Below are positions 59,932 through 64,000 of a stretch of 64,000 nt of DNA, piece after piece; the first letter of the stretch is position 1, and each line of letters starts with the position of its first letter. A program made the position numbers and the translations under genes. The stretch covers positions 1 through 64,000 of the forward strand of contig CALVKT010000010.1 of the NCBI GenBank assembly GCA_944333055.1, read 5' to 3'. Origin of the DNA: an uncultured Clostridia bacterium (GTDB taxonomy: Bacteria > Bacillota > Clostridia > Christensenellales > Aristaeellaceae). The notes below the pieces were generated by a model. That model had not been told where the DNA came from, ran no database searches, and saw only the letters and a list, made by a program, of their open reading frames with translations.

Positions 59932-60731
59932 AGATCGATGACCTCCAGATCGTCGGGCACGTACAGATCGCCCGCGTAGTATGCCCGCGCCTCGGCGGCA
60001 TAGAGCGCCTTGCGGTTCGCGTAATTCCTGTCCTCCGTGTGCCAGAGCACCAGGTGACGCACGCCCAGCTCGGCGGCCAGCTTCGCCGCGTCAGCCACGG
60101 TGGAGTGGTGCTTTTCGTACGGCTTGAACACGTCCGCCTGGGAGAGCAGGCAGAACGCCTCGCACAGCAGCCAGTCGCTGCCCGACACGTAGCGCGCGCA
60201 ATCCGGGTTATACGGCTCGTCGCCCAGGCAGGTCAGCTTCCTGCCGCTTTGCAGCGTCGTGGTGAAGCCGAATTGCAGCAGCTTCGTGGAGCCGATGTCA
60301 AAGAACGTCACATCGTAGCCGCAGAGATTGGCCTGCGCGCCGTCCGTGATGTCGTGGAAGAGCACGCGCTTGCCGATGTGGCGCAGCATCTTCTTTTGCA
60401 GCATCAGCTCGCCGATCATCTCAAGCCCGCGGCGCACGCTCTCGTGGCAGTAGATGTGCAGCTCGCCCGCGTATTTCTCCGCGTTCATCATCGTCATGAT
60501 CTTGCGCAGCACCCACACCGCGCCGTTGAGGTGGTCCGGGTGCGCATGCGTGATGAAGAAGTCGTGCACCGTCTCAAAGCCGATGCCCGCATCCTCCATC
60601 TGGCGCAGGATGCCGTTGCCGCCGCCGGCGTCCACCAGCAGCGTGCCGCGCTCGTTGGTGACGGCAAAGCAGGTATTATAGCAGCGGGTCGCCAGCGCAT
60701 AGCCCGTGCCCAGCACCGTCAATCTTTCCAT
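59928..60731 (-). CDS. MBL-fold metallo-hydrolase, RNase Z-like
   Basis: A 267-residue dizinc hydrolase. The main metal motif is FITHAHPDHLNG, the second ligands lie in LGDEPYN (replacing the common GDT) and LWHTED near the end. N-terminal LTVLGTGYALATRCYNT and LLVDAGGG match RNase Z-type or AHL-lactonase-like folds, but it lacks a clear RNase Z exosite. Substrate unknown. It heads the MBL-tex-propeller operon with its own promoter; GGAGG precedes the ATG. Confidence 0.85.
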   Translation of the reverse strand: MERLTVLGTGYALATRCYNTCFAVTNERGTLLVDAGGGNGILRQMEDAGIGFETVHDFFITHAHPDHLNGAVWVLRKIMTMMNAEKYAGELHIYCHESVRRGLEMIGELMLQKKMLRHIGKRVLFHDITDGAQANLCGYDVTFFDIGSTKLLQFGFTTTLQSGRKLTCLGDEPYNPDCARYVSGSDWLLCEAFCLLSQADVFKPYEKHHSTVADAAKLAAELGVRHLVLWHTEDRNYANRKALYAAEARAYYAGDLYVPDDLEVIDL

Positions 60732-60759
60732 ATGTTTCCTCCGCTCTCAGGATATTCAC

Positions 60760-60788
60760 ATTATACGATAGGCGCGCGGTTTAGGCAA
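60760..60788 (-). promoter_or_regulatory. Promoter for MBL-tex operon
   Basis: On the minus strand: TTGCCT (60783-60788), 17 bp, TATAAT (60760-60765). Confidence 0.8.
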
Positions 60789-60795
60789 CACAAAA

Positions 60796-60817
60796 GCGCC
60801 CATCGAACGATGAGCGC
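60796..60817 (-). terminator. Terminator of rpiB
   Basis: GCGCTCATCG / CGATGGGCGC with one G-U pair and a 2-nt core, followed on the minus strand by TTTTGTGTTG. It abuts the next promoter. The 142 bp between it and rpiB show nothing else. Confidence 0.75.
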
Positions 60818-60959
60818 CTGGGCAAAATGGTCATCCCCGCAGATCCGCGCAGGGCCGCCCCTCATATTCAGTTGCGCACGCAGCGGCAGTCCTCCGGGCA
60901 GACGAAGCGCGCCGAAATCCGGTACGCCCGTGGCGCCCTTGTGCCTCACGCCGCCCGGC

Positions 60960-61418
60960 TCACAGCCCGGCGGTCAGGTCCTCGCCCGCCTCGATCGCCA
61001 TGATCTGATCGACGCGCCGCTGGTGGCGCCCGCCCTCAAAGCCGGTGGTCAGAAAGACTTCGGCGATCATCCGGCCCAGGCCGGGGCCCACGACGCGCGC
61101 GCCCATGGCGAGCATGTTCGCGTCGTTGTGCAGGCGGGTCAGTTTCGCGCTGAAGCAGTCGGATACGCAGGCGCAGCGGATGCCCTTCACCTTGTTGGCG
61201 GCCATGGAGATGCCGATGCCCGTGCCGCAGCACAGGATGCCCCGCTCGCACGCCCCGCTTGCCACGGCCCTGGCCGCCAGCTGGGCGTACACGGCGTAGT
61301 CGCAGCTTTGCTCGCTGTAGGCGCCGTAGTCCCTGTAGGGCAAGCCCATCTCCTCCAGCAGCGATATGATCTCCCGCTTGAGCGGCAGTCCCGCGTGATC
61401 ACTGGCCAGCGCGATCAT
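60960..61418 (-). CDS. rpiB: Ribose-5-phosphate isomerase B
   Basis: Interconverts ribose-5-phosphate and ribulose-5-phosphate (some relatives act on allose- or galactose-6-phosphate). The 152 residues show IALASDHAGLPLK, the catalytic Cys in GILCCGTGIGISMAANK, and TRLHNDANMLAMGARV. ATG with AGGAAGGAAC. Single gene between repeat copy A3 and its terminator. Confidence 0.93.
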   Translation of the reverse strand: MIALASDHAGLPLKREIISLLEEMGLPYRDYGAYSEQSCDYAVYAQLAARAVASGACERGILCCGTGIGISMAANKVKGIRCACVSDCFSAKLTRLHNDANMLAMGARVVGPGLGRMIAEVFLTTGFEGGRHQRRVDQIMAIEAGEDLTAGL

Positions 61419-61456
61419 GTTCCTTCCTCCCCTGACGGCATGTTCTCATACTAATT

Positions 61457-61600
61457 CTTGATGAAAACGGCTAATCAGAACCGCAATTATCGCTGCGGTT
61501 CCCGCCGCTTACTCCGTGATCATAAAAGACGTTAGGGCTGCCGCCCTAAAACCTGCCTGAGGGATTTCATCCCTCAGACTCCCTTCTTCGCTTCGCGCTG
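61457..61600 (+). repeat. Dispersed intergenic repeat, long form (copy A3)
   Basis: CTTGATGAAAACGG, AATCAGAACCGCAATTATCG, CTGCGGTTCCCGCCGCTTAC, CCGTGATCATAAAAGACGTT, AGGGCTGCCGCCCT, TGCCTGAGGGATTTCATCCC, CAGACTCCCTTCTTCGCTTCG. This is the most complete copy, opposite in orientation to A1 and A2. Confidence 0.9.
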
Positions 61601-61628
61601 TATTTGACCTTTTTGTCAGAAATCAGCA

Positions 61629-61868
61629 TCAGTCGATCAAGTCTTCCGGCCGAAGCGGCTCGTGATCGGGCAGGCCCGTCTCCTCCTGCGCCTCGTGTTC
61701 CGCCGTGCGGTCCACAAACCGCAGCCTGCCCAGGTCCTCCCGGCTGACCACGCTGTTTGTGCCCATGCACGCGCGGCAGCGGAACAGGCACGCCGGGCAC
61801 ACGCAGCCGATGTCCAGCCCTTCGGACTGGATCATGTACGTCCCGCATTCGGGGCATCCGCATCGCAT
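61629..61868 (-). CDS. Small Cys-rich zinc-ribbon-like protein, 79 aa
   Basis: Eight cysteines occur in the first 34 residues: MRCGCPECGT, then IGCVCPACLFRCRACMG, spaced as CxCxxC and CxCxxC-x3-CxxC. This can form two zinc knuckles or a metal cluster. The last 45 residues are acidic and polar (GLPDHEPLRPEDLID). I do not recognise a family. The ATG follows GAGGGGGG and lies 14 bp after the proA stop, so it is probably co-transcribed with the LCP-like and proA genes. Confidence 0.7.
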   Translation of the reverse strand: MRCGCPECGTYMIQSEGLDIGCVCPACLFRCRACMGTNSVVSREDLGRLRFVDRTAEHEAQEETGLPDHEPLRPEDLID

Positions 61869-61882
61869 GGCATGTTCCCCCC

Positions 61883-63184
61883 TCAGCGCAGCCGCTTGTG
61901 CGTGAACGCGCGCTTCTTGCCGGCAAAGTCCGCGACGATGTCGCCGTGTCCTTCCAGAATGTACTTGTAGGAGCACAGCCCCTCCAGCCCCATCGGGCCG
62001 CGCGCGTGCAGCTTGCCGGTGGCGATGCCCACCTCCGCGCCAAAGCCGTAGCGATAGCCGTCCGCAAAGCGCGTGGAGCAGTTGTGATAGACGCCCGCGG
62101 AATCCACCAGCGCGCAAAAGCGCGCCGCCGCCTGCGCGTCCTCGGTGATGATGCAGTCCGTGTGGTGGGAGCCGTAGCGGTTGATGTGCGCGACGGCCTC
62201 TTCGAGCGAATCGACGATGCGCACCGCGATCACCATGTCGAGGTATTCGGCCTGCCAGTCGTCCTCCTGCGCGCAGGCACAGGGGATGCCGGGCATCAGC
62301 GCCCGCGCGCGCGCGTCGGCGCGGATCTTGACGCCCGCCACGTGCAGCGCGCCCGCGACGATGGGCAGCGCCTTTGCCGCCGCGTCCTTGTGCACCAGCA
62401 GCGTTTCCACCGCGTTGCACGCCGCCGGGTACTGCGTCTTGGCGTCCACCGTCACGCGCGCCGCCATCTGCGCGTCGTGCACCGCGTCCAGGTACACGTG
62501 GCATACGCCGTCGCTGTGGCCCAGCACGGGGATGCGGCTGTGGTCCATGATGTAGCGCACAAACGCGTTGGAACCGCGCGGGATGATCAGGTCGATGTAC
62601 GCGTCCAGCGCCAGCATGTCGCCGACCTCCTCGCGCGTGGTCAGCAGCGCCGCCCAGCCCTCCGGCACGCCCGCCGCCTCGCTGGCCGCCTTGAGCACGT
62701 CAAAGAGCGCCCTGTTGGAGCTCATCGCCTCGCGGCCGCCCTTGAGCAGCACCGCGTTGCCGCTCTTGAGGCACAGCCCCGCGATCTGCACCAGCGCGTC
62801 CGGCCTGGATTCAAAGATCACGCCGATCACGCCGATGGGACAGGCGACGCGCGAGAGCACGAGGCCCTCCGCCAGCTCCGTGCGCAGCTGTTCCTTGCCG
62901 ATGGGTTCCTCCATCGCGGCGAGCGCGCGCAAGCCCGCGCACACGTCCGCAAGCTTGTCCGCATCAAAGCGCAGCCGCTTGAGCGCGGGCGCGCCCAGAC
63001 CCTGCGTCCCGGCTTCGGCCAGATCGGATGCGTTCGCCGCAAAGATCGCCTCGCGGCGCGCTTCCAGCGCGTCAGCCACGGCCAGCAGCGCCGCATTGCG
63101 CACGCGCGCTTCGCTGGCCGCCAGCGCAAAGCTCGCCTGTTTTGCCGCGCGCGCGGCATCCAGCGTGCCGATCTTTCCGTTCAT
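61883..63184 (-). CDS. proA: Gamma-glutamyl phosphate reductase
   Basis: Second step of proline synthesis: NADPH reduction of glutamyl phosphate to the semialdehyde. The 433 residues show GVIGVIFESRPDALVQIAG, AVLLKGG, the catalytic Cys in YPAACNAVETLLVH and the end block GPMGLEGLCSYKYILEGHG. Its start overlaps the stop of the LCP-like gene by one base. proB is not in the window. Confidence 0.94.
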   Translation of the reverse strand: MNGKIGTLDAARAAKQASFALAASEARVRNAALLAVADALEARREAIFAANASDLAEAGTQGLGAPALKRLRFDADKLADVCAGLRALAAMEEPIGKEQLRTELAEGLVLSRVACPIGVIGVIFESRPDALVQIAGLCLKSGNAVLLKGGREAMSSNRALFDVLKAASEAAGVPEGWAALLTTREEVGDMLALDAYIDLIIPRGSNAFVRYIMDHSRIPVLGHSDGVCHVYLDAVHDAQMAARVTVDAKTQYPAACNAVETLLVHKDAAAKALPIVAGALHVAGVKIRADARARALMPGIPCACAQEDDWQAEYLDMVIAVRIVDSLEEAVAHINRYGSHHTDCIITEDAQAAARFCALVDSAGVYHNCSTRFADGYRYGFGAEVGIATGKLHARGPMGLEGLCSYKYILEGHGDIVADFAGKKRAFTHKRLR

Positions 63185-63972
63185 CACTCGTAGACCTCCC
63201 TGTGAAACGCCGCGCGCATCTCCTCGCGGCTGCCCTGCACGGTGTCGGAGATCAGCAGTTCGCGCCGGTCGCTGCCGCCCTGCACCGCGCTGACCATCGT
63301 CACCGCCGAGAGCACGTTCAGGTTCGTGTCCATGGAGCCGAGCAGCCGACTGCCCAGGCTCATCATGTCGCCCAGGTTGCCGCCGTTGAGGCCCTGATAG
63401 AGCAGCTGCATCAGCGCGTCGTAGCCGCGGCTGCGCGCGGGCGAATCGGTGGGCAGCTTCATGCGCACGTAGCTGAGCACGTCCTCGCCGGTCAGCTCCA
63501 CAAGGCCCGTCCACGTGCCCGTCGCCGCCGCCTCGTATTCGTCGTACTGCATGTTCAGCGTGCCCACAACCTCCACGATCTCCGGCAGGCGCTCGATGTC
63601 CAGCGCCATGTATGTGCTGATGTTCAGGTCGAGCAGCGTGTTGAGCGTGCGCGCCATGAGGAAGCCGCGGCTCTTGGGCGCGCCCAGCACGTACACGTCT
63701 TCAAGCGCCACGCTGCCCACCTCCGGCACGTCGACCATCAGGCTGCCGTCCACGCGCGTCATCACGGAGCGGCCCGTCTTGCCGTTGATCGAGGCGATCA
63801 TGATCGTATCGCTCTTCTCGCCGTCCTGCATGATCATCAGCACGTTGTTCACGTTCTTGTCCAGCGCCCGGTTGAGCGCCATATCCTTCTTGCTCACGGT
63901 GATTTCGCCCAGCGCGCAGGCGCACAGCAGCGTCATGCACAGCGCCAGCAGCATGGCAGCGGTCTTTTTCAT
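63184..63972 (-). CDS. Degenerate LCP (LytR-CpsA-Psr)-like exported protein
   Basis: A 262-residue exported protein with signal MKKTAAMLLALCMTLLCACA. The body follows the LCP layout: NVLMIMQDGEKSDTIMIASING, then TRVDGSLMVDVPE where active LCP ligases have RDT with pyrophosphate-binding arginines, then LNTLLDLNISTYMALDIERLPEIVEVVG, and LTGEDVLSYVRMK near the usual ARxRY-type end. The Asp/Arg set for polyprenyl pyrophosphate looks incomplete, so it may bind wall polymers without transferring them. AAGGAGGCACC precedes the ATG. First visible gene of the LCP-proA-Cys-rich operon. Confidence 0.75.
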   Translation of the reverse strand: MKKTAAMLLALCMTLLCACALGEITVSKKDMALNRALDKNVNNVLMIMQDGEKSDTIMIASINGKTGRSVMTRVDGSLMVDVPEVGSVALEDVYVLGAPKSRGFLMARTLNTLLDLNISTYMALDIERLPEIVEVVGTLNMQYDEYEAAATGTWTGLVELTGEDVLSYVRMKLPTDSPARSRGYDALMQLLYQGLNGGNLGDMMSLGSRLLGSMDTNLNVLSAVTMVSAVQGGSDRRELLISDTVQGSREEMRAAFHREVYE

Positions 63973-64000
63973 GGTGCCTCCTTGTGGGTTGCAGATGGGT

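Noticed and set aside
60761-60949. 62-codon minus-strand frame downstream of rpiB
   Set aside because: It runs through the rpiB terminator and the next promoter and lacks a ribosome-binding site.

Overview
This 64 kb window is high-GC bacterial chromosome with tightly packed genes and many start/stop overlaps. The spoIIID-mbl pair points to an endospore-forming Bacillota (Clostridia) lineage. FprA flavoprotein, rubredoxin and ferredoxin indicate an anaerobe, and the glgC-glgD-glgA order is typical of Clostridia. A high-GC Christensenellales/Oscillospirales-like gut anaerobe is my inference; no rRNA is present to prove it. I see no tRNA, rRNA, CRISPR array, prophage or intact insertion sequence.

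Layout. 1-527: AT-rich edge and a LysR remnant. 0.6-5.4 kb: minus-strand operon rsuA-like / SAM methyltransferase / patB-type lyase / pepV. 5.7-10.1 kb: glycogen operon glgC-glgD-glgA, whose GlgA carries a 25-residue tandem-repeat cationic tail. 10.2-13.5 kb: polytopic membrane protein and an AbgB-like amidohydrolase. 13.5-16.7 kb: argB-argC-argD behind two tandem ARG boxes. 17-21.6 kb: lipoprotein, MocR-like regulator (PLP lysine replaced), trmD, a conserved unknown and an orphan DNA methyltransferase. 21.7-28 kb: YkgJ-like protein, a seven-repeat peptidoglycan-binding lipoprotein, HAD phosphatase, mbl, spoIIID. 28-33.4 kb: one long minus operon, His-rich CobW GTPase / CobW-DUF1980 fusion / ecfA1 / ecfA2 / ecfT / truA. 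33.5-39.1 kb: malic enzyme, small unknown, CHAP/L,D-transpeptidase, RluA, and an rRNA methyltransferase broken by an in-frame TGA. 39.1-45.7 kb: T-box-controlled ileS followed by a GT-C-like membrane protein and a GH4-like protein lacking metal ligands. 46-50.4 kb: rarA, then a redox cluster (ferredoxin-rubredoxin-fprA) divergent from a Crp/Fnr regulator. 50.5-55.5 kb: nagA behind a membrane-associated Hsp70-like / GrpE-like pair, divergent from an RluA-type synthase. 56-64 kb: small protein, secreted propeller-like protein, tex, MBL hydrolase, rpiB, Cys-rich protein, proA, degenerate LCP protein.

Regulation is unusually legible. Many sigma-A promoters with 17-bp spacers can be read. Two divergent pairs share one palindromic TTGWCAA -35 box, and a third pair is superimposed. 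A dispersed family of GC-rich intergenic repeats with two modules occupies most longer gaps.

The best candidate for an undescribed system is the two-gene Hsp70-like/GrpE-like unit at 51.7-54.4 kb. Both proteins have membrane-type hydrophobic segments and neither has a recognisable peptide-binding domain. Next are the metal-chaperone GTPases co-transcribed with the ECF energising module, and the GlgA repeat tail.
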